A DNA stretch of 64,000 bases from Nostoc sphaeroides (GCF_003443655.1 NZ_CP031941.1:3160501-3224500); one strand, 5' to 3'. Shown: positions 27,083 through 36,269, numbered from the stretch's first letter. A program made the numbers and translations. The notes: generated from the letters alone by a model not told the origin.

Positions 27083-27940
27083 ATGGTTGCAGGAAATCAA
27101 CGTACAGTAGTGGTTACAGGAGCATCAACAGGAATTGGTCAGGCGTGTGCTTTGCTTTTAGACCAGTTGGGCTTCTCTGTTTTTGCTGGCGTGCGTCAAG
27201 ATATTGATGCTCAAACACTTAAACAGAAAGGGTCACAAAGGCTGATTCCGATTTTTTTAGATGTTACTGACGCTGAATCGATCGCATCTGCGGTTGCTCA
27301 GGTAACAAATGCAGTCGGTGGTGCGGGGATTTTAGGTTTAGTGAATAATGCCGGAGTTGCTATCCCAGGCCCGTTGGAATTATTAGCGATCGCAGAATTT
27401 CAACACCAGATGCAGGTTAATGTCACCGGGCAATTAGCAGTCACACAAGCATTTCTTGGTCTATTACGCCAAAATCGGGGCCGAATTGTCAATATGGGTT
27501 CCATTGCTGGTAGAAGCCCTACGCCATTCCTGGGAGCTTACAATGCTTCCAAATTTGCGCTCGTTGCACTCACTGATGTGATGCGGATGGAGTTAAGCCC
27601 TTGGGGAATCTCGGTTTCAATTATCGAACCTGGTTCCATCGCTACTCCAATCTGGGAAAAGTCTCTAAGTCAATCTCAAATCGCACAGCAGGAGCTACCG
27701 CAAACGGCACACAATCTCTACGGACAGGCGATGAATATTGTCCGCAAGAAAATGCAGATTATCGCATCTAAGGGAATTTCTGCCGATATTGTCGCTCAGG
27801 CTGTTGTCCATGCGCTGACTGCAAAACAACCTAAGACGCGCTATCTTGTTGGACAAGATGCCAAAATCGGAGCGCTGTTAAAGCATATTTTGCCTGATAA
27901 GTTACATGACCAGATAATTTTATATTCAATGGGATTGTAG
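27083..27940 (+). CDS. Short-chain dehydrogenase/reductase (SDR)
   Basis: A 285-residue classical SDR. Cofactor motif TGASTGIG near residue 12, NNAG in LGLVNNAGVAIPG, catalytic Ser in MGSIAGRS, and YNASK with catalytic Tyr and Lys. A basic residue following the glycine motif is not obvious, so NAD(H)/NADP(H) preference is unclear. The C-terminal part (IIEPGSIATPIW) fits enzymes acting on lipids, retinoids or steroids in other groups; substrate here is unknown. Confidence 0.88.
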   Translation: MVAGNQRTVVVTGASTGIGQACALLLDQLGFSVFAGVRQDIDAQTLKQKGSQRLIPIFLDVTDAESIASAVAQVTNAVGGAGILGLVNNAGVAIPGPLELLAIAEFQHQMQVNVTGQLAVTQAFLGLLRQNRGRIVNMGSIAGRSPTPFLGAYNASKFALVALTDVMRMELSPWGISVSIIEPGSIATPIWEKSLSQSQIAQQELPQTAHNLYGQAMNIVRKKMQIIASKGISADIVAQAVVHALTAKQPKTRYLVGQDAKIGALLKHILPDKLHDQIILYSMGL

Positions 27941-28078
27941 ATTAGCGATCGTCAATATTTTAGGGCTAGGGCGTGTTTTAAAACTACTCGTCTAGCCTCC
28001 TAATTTTTTAGATCCCTCCAGATCCAGAATAAGCTAGTTTTGTGCAAAGCCTACCGTAATAAAACTGAAAAGTGCGTT

Positions 28079-28215
28079 AGGGAACTCCAAAAAATAAATT
28101 ATTCCACATTCAAGTCGTTGACTGTTGACTGTTGACTGTTGACTGAAAACTCGTGAACCGTCAACGGTCAACAGTGAACAATAGCAATGGAATATTTTTT
28201 TACTTGGAAGTCCCT
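28079..28215 (+). mobile_element. MITE-like repeat, copy 2 (4 heptamers)
   Basis: Same element as 3177-3313, orientation preserved. GGGAACTCC at the left end and GGAAGTCCC at the right, with TTA before and TAA after. The TTGACTG run has four units, and the GGTCAAC-related run is shorter than in copy 1. Confidence 0.85.
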
Positions 28216-28378
28216 AAGCAAGCTACGCAAAGCGTCTCGTAGAGAAGCTCACCGTTCGCGTAGCGTTCCGTAGGAAAGGTATCGCCTAGACTAAAATTCA
28301 TATTGAACTAAGTAAAAATGCCATTCAACTTACTCAAAATGAGCTTTTACTTTCTCAAAAGCAGCTTTTACTTACTCA

Positions 28379-28562
28379 AACCCCAGTTTGCTTACTCATT
28401 TTGGTGTTTTCCGCAAGCAAAATAAGCTTTTACTTATTCAAACCCCAGTTTGCTTACTCATTTTGGTGTTTTCCGCAAGCAAAATAAGCTTTTACTTATT
28501 CAAACCCCAGTTTGCTTACTCATTTTGGTGTTTTCCGCAAGCAAAATAAGCTTTTGCTTACT
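28379..28562. repeat. 62-bp tandem repeat, three copies
   Basis: Units start at 28381, 28443 and 28505 (each beginning CCCCAGTTTGCTTACTC) with period 62. The unit is itself built from related short blocks such as GCTTTTACTTACTCA, which also continue on both sides (28320-28380 and 28562-28600). No coding frame runs through. Confidence 0.9.
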
Positions 28563-28640
28563 CAAAAGCAGCTTTTGCTTACTCATTTAAGTAATTCACG
28601 CATTCATTTTGGTATATCATTGAGCGGAAAGCTGGCGATG

Positions 28641-28953
28641 TAGGGCTATTTCATTCTCATCTAGCCCGCCTCAGAATAAATTCTGAGGCTAATAGCCCAA
28701 GTCGTCTAAAGACGACTAATAAAAGGGAAAAGGTTAAAGGGTAAAGGGAAAAGGGATGAACAGGTCGCCGACAAGGGGCGAGGTTTTTACCTTCCCCATA
28801 AAATTTGGAAAATTTTCGCTTGACTTCGGGCGAGGTTTTTACCTTTCCCCCTTCCCCTTCTTCATAAAGGCTTTTAGTCGTCTTTAGACGACTTAGGCTA
28901 TGAGCCAGGAACTTTAGTTCTGGGCGGTTTATGTCTAAAACGAAATAGCCCTA
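28641..28953. mobile_element. 313-bp MITE-like element with 12-bp TIRs and 10-bp flanking repeats
   Basis: Perfect terminal inverted repeats TAGGGCTATTTC / GAAATAGCCCTA, flanked on both sides by GCTGGCGATG (28631-28640 and 28954-28963), which looks like a target-site duplication. The interior has nested palindromes: CCTCAGAATAAATTCTGAGG and AGTCGTCTAAAGACGACT, the second with a matching partner near the other end. An inner core (28665-28927, CCCGCC...GGGCGG) resembles the separate repeat at 41760-41888. No transposase gene inside. Confidence 0.85.
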
Positions 28954-29319
28954 GCTGGCGATGCTCTAAAAAAGAATTTTATTTTTGAAATAGACAATAG
29001 AAATTAAAGTTATTAACGAACAATAAAATTTACAAGAAGTAATGCAGGTTTTGCTAATTAACTCTAAATTGAAGTTGTAATTAACCAACGCTTTTGCTAA
29101 AAGTCCTATTTTGCATGGATTGTAGATTATTCTCTCGCCAAAGTGATAAAAGCTCTTTAATCACTCAAGCTGATGACGGGTTCAAGAGAGCTACAAAACT
29201 GTACTTAACAGTACCTTTTTTTATGTTGGATATTTTTAATATTCATAAGAGTAGCTTATTTAATATTAGGAACTTTTGCTATTTGTACTTATAGTAGTAT
29301 TTCTGCTTACTTTAACTAA

Positions 29320-29538
29320 GGGACTTCCAACTAAAAAAATATTCCATTGCTACTGTTCACGAGTTTTCAGTCAACAGTTAACAGTCAACAGTCAACAGTC
29401 AACAGTCAACAGTCAACAGTCAACAGTCAACAGTCAACAGTCAACAGTCAACAGTCAACAGTCAACAGTCAACAGTCAACAGTCAACAGTCAACAGTCAA
29501 CGACCTGAAGCGGAATAATTTATTTTTTGGAGTTCCCT
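29320..29538 (-). mobile_element. MITE-like repeat, copy 3 with expanded 19-heptamer core
   Basis: Inverted orientation relative to copies 1 and 2. GGGACTTCC begins at 29320 and GGAGTTCCC ends at 29537, bordered by TAA on both sides. The interior has CAGTCAA repeated 19 times (29368-29500, one unit CAGTTAA), against three or four in the other copies; the second heptamer region has been lost. Confidence 0.9.
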
Positions 29539-29706
29539 AAAATATCAGCGTTACCATGTGCTACATCTAACATGTATATGAACAATTATTCTGAATGCTG
29601 CTAGTTTAGTTAGTAGTTGGATGAAAATAAGGCATAAATTCCCTAAAATCAATATATTTATCCAGTAAATTTTGTCATCCCCATTCTTGAGTGAACTTGA
29701 TTAGTT

Positions 29707-31044
29707 ATGCTCCTAGATTTAGAAAGATTTTATCAGGCTTGCAATCCGAGCAGACCTCTAATCATAGGAAACGCCAGCGATCGCAGGTACTATATCGATT
29801 TTGCTGCGGTGCGGGGTGGTAAAATCATTGAGGCTTTGCAGCGCACGATCGCTAGAATATCGCCGGATGTTCCAACCTGTCAACTATTTACAGGACATCT
29901 CGGTTGTGGCAAATCAACGGAGTTGTTGCGCCTCAAAGCTGAATTAGAAGTGCAGCAATTTCATGTAGTTTATTTTGAGTCTACCCATGTCTTAGAAATG
30001 GCAGATGTGGATGTGACTGATATTTTGTTGGCGATCGCAGGCCAAGTGAGTGAAAGCCTAGAAGCAATGAAAATTAGGCTCAAACCTACCTACTTTACCA
30101 AGTTGTTTGGTGAAATTGTGGATTTTTTGCAAACGCCAATTGACCTTGGGGTAGAAGCAGAATTATCTGTGGGGATTGCCAAAATTACAGCTAAAACTAA
30201 AGAAAGTCCTCAATTGCGGCGGCGGTTAAGAGATTATCTAGAACCACGAACAGCAAATATTTTACAGTCAATTAATCAAGAATTGCTAGAACGTGCCACT
30301 AAGGAACTGAAAACCAGGGGTAAAAAAGGACTAGTAGTGATTGTTGATAACTTGGATAGAGTCGCAATTCGACCTTTACCATCGGGGCGATCGCTACCAG
30401 AATACTTATTTATTGAGCGGGGTGAACAGTTACGCAAACTAAATTGTCATGTAGTTTACACTATTCCCTTAGCCCTGACTTTTTCCAACGATAGCGCCGA
30501 ACTTCAGCATCGTTTAGGGGGAGGAGTCGCCCCAAAAATGTTACCGATGATACCTGTACGTTTGCGCTCTGGGGAAATTTTCACCCAAGGGCTAGCAATG
30601 ATGCAGCAAATGGTGCTAGCTAGAGCTTTTCCAGACATTTTACCTAGCGATCGGTTAGGCTTAATTACAGAGGTGTTTGATAGTCGGGAAACCTTAGATC
30701 GATTGTGCCTGATTAGTGGTGGTCATGTACGCGACTTACTAGGGTTACTGTTTGATTGTCTGCGAGAACAAGATCCACCCTTTGAGCGGGATTGTGTCGA
30801 ATTGGTAATTCAAAGACAACGCGATTACCGAGCCAACGCCATCGATCCTCATGAGTGGGAATTAATCTTTCAGGTGGTGCAACAGCAGAGAGTTAGAGGT
30901 GATATACAATACCACGCTTTATTGCGAAGTTTATTTGTATTTGAATACCGCGATCATCAGGGAGTTTGGTTTGCCGTCAACCCAGTTTTAGCAGAGACGG
31001 AAAAATTTAAATCATGGTTGAACGACACCTACAAGCAGATATAA
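29707..31044 (+). CDS. P-loop NTPase, first gene of a two-gene STAND system
   Basis: A 445-residue ATPase. Walker A GHLGCGKST near residue 65 and Walker B LVVIVDNLDRV near residue 215 are intact. An insertion between them holds helices with RRRLRDYLEPR. The C-terminal part looks helical, with GGHVRDLLGLLFDCLRE, as in KAP/AAA-type signalling NTPases. It ends inside the start of the giant WD40 gene (31-bp overlap), so the two are co-translated and probably act together. Exact family not identified. No membrane helix. Confidence 0.8.
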   Translation: MLLDLERFYQACNPSRPLIIGNASDRRYYIDFAAVRGGKIIEALQRTIARISPDVPTCQLFTGHLGCGKSTELLRLKAELEVQQFHVVYFESTHVLEMADVDVTDILLAIAGQVSESLEAMKIRLKPTYFTKLFGEIVDFLQTPIDLGVEAELSVGIAKITAKTKESPQLRRRLRDYLEPRTANILQSINQELLERATKELKTRGKKGLVVIVDNLDRVAIRPLPSGRSLPEYLFIERGEQLRKLNCHVVYTIPLALTFSNDSAELQHRLGGGVAPKMLPMIPVRLRSGEIFTQGLAMMQQMVLARAFPDILPSDRLGLITEVFDSRETLDRLCLISGGHVRDLLGLLFDCLREQDPPFERDCVELVIQRQRDYRANAIDPHEWELIFQVVQQQRVRGDIQYHALLRSLFVFEYRDHQGVWFAVNPVLAETEKFKSWLNDTYKQI

Positions 31045-34000
31045 GAGCAGCTAACGAGCGTGCTTTGCGAAGTTTGGGGAGAGCAATTACCCTTTCTAAC
31101 GGTCAATTCTCCCTGGTTTTGGTGTGCTGCAATTATCGAGTTTTGCAAGAGCGAATGCTGCAACAACTCGAAGAAATCTCTTCAGGAGTACACCGAATTC
31201 AAAAGGTAGTTCTGTCGCATAATGCTAGAAGCCTTTACACAAGTATTCATTTACAACTGTTAACCGAAGAAAATCCGCCCTCGGCGTTGATGATTTTGGG
31301 TTTAGAGTCGGTAGATGGACTTGATGATTTACTTAGCTCTATCAATCATATTCGTGATGAATTTCGCAAACGCCACCCATTTCCGATGATTGTGTGGATG
31401 AACGAGGAAGTATTGCAAAAGGTTGTGCGTTTAGCGCCAGATTTTGCTAGTTGGGCGGCGACACCGATTCGGTTTGAGATGACAACTGAATCATTGCTGC
31501 AATTTTTGCAACAGCAAACTGACTCTTTATTTGCGACGGTGTTACCAAGCGATTCTGCACAACATCAACCTCCTCAAGTTGCCAAGAATTATTTCACTGT
31601 GGAGCAAGTTTGGGAACATAGCTATGAACTCCACTTTGCCATTAGAGAGTTGCACAATCGTGGTATCACCTTAGAGTCAGAATTACACGCTAGTTTAGAA
31701 TTTGTTTTTGGTCTAGATGATTATATTAGCGATCGCATTCATCCAGCTTTAAACCATTTTCAGCAAAGCTTGCAAGTTTGGCAGCAGTTGGCGAAGGAAG
31801 GGGATGAGGAAGAAATCAATTCAAAATTCAAAACTTGTACTGAGCGTAGCCGAAGTATTCAAAATTCAAAATTGAATAAAAATACTGGTGAAGATGGGGG
31901 AGATGAGGGTGTATTTTCTTCGCCTAAGCCTCCTAATCGCCCATCTCCACTACTTCTGAGACAGGGAGTTTTGCTGTTTTATATTGGGCTATGTTATTGC
32001 CGTTTAGCAGAGCAAAATCAAACAGAAAACCGCCGTCATTGGTATACAGCTAAATTTTATTTTCAGCAGTGCTTGACTATCTTACAGGTGGGTGGGCGTC
32101 CAGATATAGTTGCTGAATTTATTAGTCAACTCGCTGAAGTTTTGCAATATCTGCAAGAGTGGCAAGAATTGCAGACGGTTGCTCAAAAGTCTCTGGAGTT
32201 GCATCAAACTTATGGTAGTCAAATCCAATTAGCTTGTGACTACGGTTTTCTAGCGCAAGTGGCTGTGCAGCAATCGCGGTGGGTACAGGCGAGTATATTA
32301 GCACACGTATCACTGCTGAAATTAGGCGAGGCGCAAAAGCACAATGACCCTTATAACCGCTTATTTCCGTTACTGTTGGGGCAAATTTACTATTTAGTTT
32401 TAGCGAAAGCGCAGCGAAATTTAGGTGAGTTAGAAGTAGCTCGTGAATACTTAGACAAGGCGACAAAAGAACTACCAGCAGCCTTAGAAAGCAGTGCCCA
32501 TCAATACGATGCCCATCGTTATATTCGCTTATTGCGGACACTGCGATCGCTCTATTTTGAAGAAGGGCGATATCTGGAAGCTTATTACATTCGCCAGAAA
32601 CGGCGTTCTGTTGAGCAACAGTATGGTTTTCGGGCTTTTATTGGTGCCGGACGCTTGCAACCCCAAAGACAGGCGACAAACCCAGCATTGATGTCACCTT
32701 CTGGGAGTAGCAGCGTTGCTTTAGAAATTGGAGCTTCTGGCCGTGAGCGTGATATTAATAACTTAATTGGCAGAATTAGCCGCGCTGATCGAAAATTGAC
32801 GGTGATTCACGGTCAATCAGGGGTGGGTAAGAGTTCTATTGTAACTGCGGGGTTAGTTCCAGCCCTGCAAAATCGAGCTATTGGCGATCAAATAGCTGTA
32901 CCTGTGGTGCTGCAAGTTTACACAGATTGGGCACGGGAATTAGGGAAATCTTTAACTGAGGCGATGTCTAATGACGCATCCCTTGCGATATATACTGACA
33001 TCATGGCAGAAACAGCCCTTGAATCGGAATTGCCTTACTCTGCTACACCTATTGCTATCCTCAGAATTTTACAACAACTAAAACAAAATGCTGATAACCA
33101 TCTGATCACAGTTTTAATTTTTGACCAGTTTGAAGAATTTTTCTTTGGTTATAGCGATCGCAATCAAAAGCAAGAGTTTGATAAATTTATTAGCGACTGT
33201 CTGAATATACCCTTTGTTAAAGTTATTCTTTCTTTACGAGAAGATTATTTACATCGTTTATTAGACTTTAAAAATGTTTCAGCACTAGAAGCGATTAATA
33301 ATAATATTCTTGACAAGCATATTCGTTATCAGTTAAATAATTTTTCGCCAGAATATGCTAAAGCAATTATCCGAAAATTAACAGAGCGATCGCAGTTTAA
33401 TTTAGAACCTGCTTTAATTGATGCCTTAATCGAAGATTTATCCACAGGATTTGGAGAAGTCCGCCCCATTGAATTACAAGTTGTGGGAGCGCAGATTCAA
33501 GATGAGCGAATTACTACCTTAGAAGAATATCAGCCATATAGACCGAATAAACTCATCGAGCGATATCTTAAGGAACTGATTAAAGACTGCGGCCCAGAAA
33601 ATGAACGAGCCGCGTTACTCGTCTTATACTTATTAACAGATGAAAGTAACAACCGACCTTTTAAAACTCGTGCTGAATTAGCGGCGCAGCTATCAGAATT
33701 AGAAGATGCAAATAAATTAGAGTTAGTATTAGAAATTTTAGTAAGCTCCGGTTTAGTGGTACTATTTCCTGATGTACCAGAACGCTATCAACTGATTCAC
33801 GATTATTTAGTAGACTTGATTCGCTATTTGCAACAACAAGAATCGAGCTTACAGGTACAACTTAACCAGTTGCGCTACAAAGTAGAACAGAGTCAAGCTG
33901 AGATTGAACGACTTAAGAGCGAACTTAGCCAAAATGAGCAGCGATCGCAATTAGTAGATCCTTATCCCCAACAGGGTTTGGATTTATTAACAGAATTACG

Positions 34001-36269
34001 AGAATTACACAAACGCGAAGAATTGAGTCAGTTAGAAATTGAGCAATTACGAGCTGAACTTAAAGAAAAAGAATTAACAGCTAAACTCGCAGAAAGTCAA
34101 AAGAAACAAAGGCTCAGTGAAGCTCAATTAAATCGTTCGTTGAAAATTGCCCTTACTGCTTCTTTTCTTGCCATATTAGGATTAAGTGTTTCCATCGTCA
34201 CAGCAGTAGATAGCGAAATTAAAACCCTCAGCGCATCTAGTGAAGCCTTATTTGCATCCCAAAAAGGTATTGATGCTTTAAAAGAAGGTTTAAAAGCCGG
34301 GAGAAAATTACAACAAACAGTCTGGGTAGATTCCAATACCAAAGAGCAAGTACAGACGGCACTATATCAAGCTGTTTCAGGGTTAAAAGAATATAACCGT
34401 TTTGACGGGCATATATCTGGGGTAAATAGTGTTACATTTAGCCTCGATCGCTCTTTAATTGCCTCAGCCAGTGCGGATACTACAATCAAACTTTGGCATC
34501 CCGATGGTAGCTTAGTTAAAACGTTATCGGGGCATGAAGATGTAGTTAATAGCGTCAGTTTCAGCCCAGATAGTCAAATCGTTGCTTCCGCCAGTCAAGA
34601 TAAGACGGTAAAACTTTGGAGTCGAGAGGGTCAACTGCTTGCTACTCTATTAGGGCATCAAAGTGTGGTGAATAGTGCCAATTTTAGCCCCGATGGTCAA
34701 ATTATTGCTTCGGCGAGTAGCGACAAGACGGTGAAACTGTGGAATCGGGATGGTAAACTGCTCAAAACTTTGCAGGGACATAATGGTGCAGTTTTAAGCG
34801 TTGCTTGGTCGCCTGATGGACAAACCATTGCTTCCGGGAGTGCTGACAAGACGGTAAAATTGTGGAATCGGGACGGTAAGCTGCTCAAAACCTTCCAGGG
34901 ACATGATGATGCAGTCTTGAGTGTAGCTTGGTCGCTCGATGGTAAAGCGATCGCTTCTGCTAGTTTAGACCAAACAATCAAACTGTGGAATTTAGAGGGT
35001 AAGCTACTGCGAACCTTATCGGGGCATAGTTCTGGAGTTACCAGCGTTACTTTTAGCCGTGATGGGAAAGCGGTAAGCAAAGCCATGCCCTACGGGCTTA
35101 TCGCTTCTGCAAGTACTGATGAGACAATCAAACTTTGGAGTTCTGAAGGTGTGTTGCTGGCAACCCTGAAGGGACATAATAATTGGGTGAATAGCGTCAG
35201 TTTCAGCCCAGACGATCGCACCTTGGCTTCTGCAAGTCGAGACAAAACCATTAAACTTTGGCATTGGGACGGTGTATTATTGCAAAAGCCCAAAGCCGAT
35301 AATGATGACTGGATAACTAGCATCAGTTTTAGCCCAGGCGATCGCACCTTAGCAGCAGCAAGCCGAGACAAAACCGTAAAACTTTTCAGTCCAGACGGGA
35401 AACTAATACGTATATTCACGGGGCATAAAGGTGAAGTTTGGGGCGTTAGTTTCAGCCGCGATGGTCAAGTAATTGCTTCGGCTAGTAAAGATAAAACGGT
35501 GAAGCTTTGGAGTCGTGACGGTAAACTGCTCAAGACCTTGCCGGGTCATAATGATACCGTTTTGGGTGTAGCTTGGTCGCCGAATGGTCAAGTAATTGCC
35601 TCAGCTAGTAAAGATAAAACAGTAAAGCTTTGGAGTCGAGACGGTAAACTACTTAACACCTTGCAAGGACATCAAGATGCGGTGAATTGGGTAAGTTTTA
35701 GTCCTGATGGTAAGTTGCTAGCTTCAGCCAGCGATGACAAAACAGTAAAAATTTGGAATTTAGATGGTAAATTGCTATACAACTTAACTGGTCATAGTCG
35801 CCGGGTAAATGGGGTTGCTTGGACACCTGATAGTCAAGCGGTGAGCGGAGCCATGCCCAAAGGGCTTATCGCTTCAGCTAGTATTGATAACACGGTGAAG
35901 ATTTGGAGCCGGGACGGTCATCTGCTAAATAATCTTATAGGCGATGGTGATAGTTTCATCAGTGTGAGTTTTAGCCCCGATGGTAAAACTTTGGCAGCTA
36001 GCAGTGATGACAAAGTGAGAATTTGGAACCGAGAAGGGACGTTGCTGATTGCTTTGAAAGGCGATAAGCAAGAGTTAACCAGCGTCAGTTTTAGTAATGA
36101 CGGCAAGACTCTGGCTGCGGGTAGTGGTAATGGTACAGTGATTTTCCAGAACTTGGCAGATATCCAACTTGAGAAATTGCTGGCACGGGGTTGCAATTTG
36201 CTACATGATTATTTGCAGACTAATCAGAAGGTAATGAAGAGCGATCGCGCCTTGTGTTCTAGTAGATAA
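31014..36269 (+). CDS. Giant nSTAND-type NTPase with TPR-like and 14 WD40 repeats
   Basis: A 1751-residue STAND protein. Residues 1-190: an AAA-like fold without an obvious P-loop (ALMILGLESVDG). About 200-545: helical, TPR-like repeats. About 590-930: NTPase domain with Walker A GQSGVGKSS and Walker B IFDQFEEFF, an nSTAND1-type signature. About 945-1035: coiled coil, then a membrane-helix-like segment (ALTASFLAILGLSVSIV, about 1045). About 1130-1720: 14 WD40 repeats, enough for two propellers. The tail is LLARGCNLLHDYL. Blades 6 and 12 each carry a nine-residue insertion, and the TPR part carries about 50 residues derived from dispersed repeats. Likely a sensor-type signalling or defence ATPase; this is inference. 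Confidence 0.88.
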   Translation: MVERHLQADIRAANERALRSLGRAITLSNGQFSLVLVCCNYRVLQERMLQQLEEISSGVHRIQKVVLSHNARSLYTSIHLQLLTEENPPSALMILGLESVDGLDDLLSSINHIRDEFRKRHPFPMIVWMNEEVLQKVVRLAPDFASWAATPIRFEMTTESLLQFLQQQTDSLFATVLPSDSAQHQPPQVAKNYFTVEQVWEHSYELHFAIRELHNRGITLESELHASLEFVFGLDDYISDRIHPALNHFQQSLQVWQQLAKEGDEEEINSKFKTCTERSRSIQNSKLNKNTGEDGGDEGVFSSPKPPNRPSPLLLRQGVLLFYIGLCYCRLAEQNQTENRRHWYTAKFYFQQCLTILQVGGRPDIVAEFISQLAEVLQYLQEWQELQTVAQKSLELHQTYGSQIQLACDYGFLAQVAVQQSRWVQASILAHVSLLKLGEAQKHNDPYNRLFPLLLGQIYYLVLAKAQRNLGELEVAREYLDKATKELPAALESSAHQYDAHRYIRLLRTLRSLYFEEGRYLEAYYIRQKRRSVEQQYGFRAFIGAGRLQPQRQATNPALMSPSGSSSVALEIGASGRERDINNLIGRISRADRKLTVIHGQSGVGKSSIVTAGLVPALQNRAIGDQIAVPVVLQVYTDWARELGKSLTEAMSNDASLAIYTDIMAETALESELPYSATPIAILRILQQLKQNADNHLITVLIFDQFEEFFFGYSDRNQKQEFDKFISDCLNIPFVKVILSLREDYLHRLLDFKNVSALEAINNNILDKHIRYQLNNFSPEYAKAIIRKLTERSQFNLEPALIDALIEDLSTGFGEVRPIELQVVGAQIQDERITTLEEYQPYRPNKLIERYLKELIKDCGPENERAALLVLYLLTDESNNRPFKTRAELAAQLSELEDANKLELVLEILVSSGLVVLFPDVPERYQLIHDYLVDLIRYLQQQESSLQVQLNQLRYKVEQSQAEIERLKSELSQNEQRSQLVDPYPQQGLDLLTELRELHKREELSQLEIEQLRAELKEKELTAKLAESQKKQRLSEAQLNRSLKIALTASFLAILGLSVSIVTAVDSEIKTLSASSEALFASQKGIDALKEGLKAGRKLQQTVWVDSNTKEQVQTALYQAVSGLKEYNRFDGHISGVNSVTFSLDRSLIASASADTTIKLWHPDGSLVKTLSGHEDVVNSVSFSPDSQIVASASQDKTVKLWSREGQLLATLLGHQSVVNSANFSPDGQIIASASSDKTVKLWNRDGKLLKTLQGHNGAVLSVAWSPDGQTIASGSADKTVKLWNRDGKLLKTFQGHDDAVLSVAWSLDGKAIASASLDQTIKLWNLEGKLLRTLSGHSSGVTSVTFSRDGKAVSKAMPYGLIASASTDETIKLWSSEGVLLATLKGHNNWVNSVSFSPDDRTLASASRDKTIKLWHWDGVLLQKPKADNDDWITSISFSPGDRTLAAASRDKTVKLFSPDGKLIRIFTGHKGEVWGVSFSRDGQVIASASKDKTVKLWSRDGKLLKTLPGHNDTVLGVAWSPNGQVIASASKDKTVKLWSRDGKLLNTLQGHQDAVNWVSFSPDGKLLASASDDKTVKIWNLDGKLLYNLTGHSRRVNGVAWTPDSQAVSGAMPKGLIASASIDNTVKIWSRDGHLLNNLIGDGDSFISVSFSPDGKTLAASSDDKVRIWNREGTLLIALKGDKQELTSVSFSNDGKTLAAGSGNGTVIFQNLADIQLEKLLARGCNLLHDYLQTNQKVMKSDRALCSSR

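Noticed and set aside
29094-29294. 66-residue frame near the MITE
   Set aside because: Non-ATG start, no ribosome-binding site, AT-rich random composition.
29368-29500. Possible CRISPR array
   Set aside because: Units are 7 bp with no spacers; it is a short tandem repeat inside a mobile element.
29276-29518. 80-residue open frame of repeated QSTVNS units
   Set aside because: It is simply the 19-copy heptamer array of the MITE read in frame; no start context or non-repeat coding signal.
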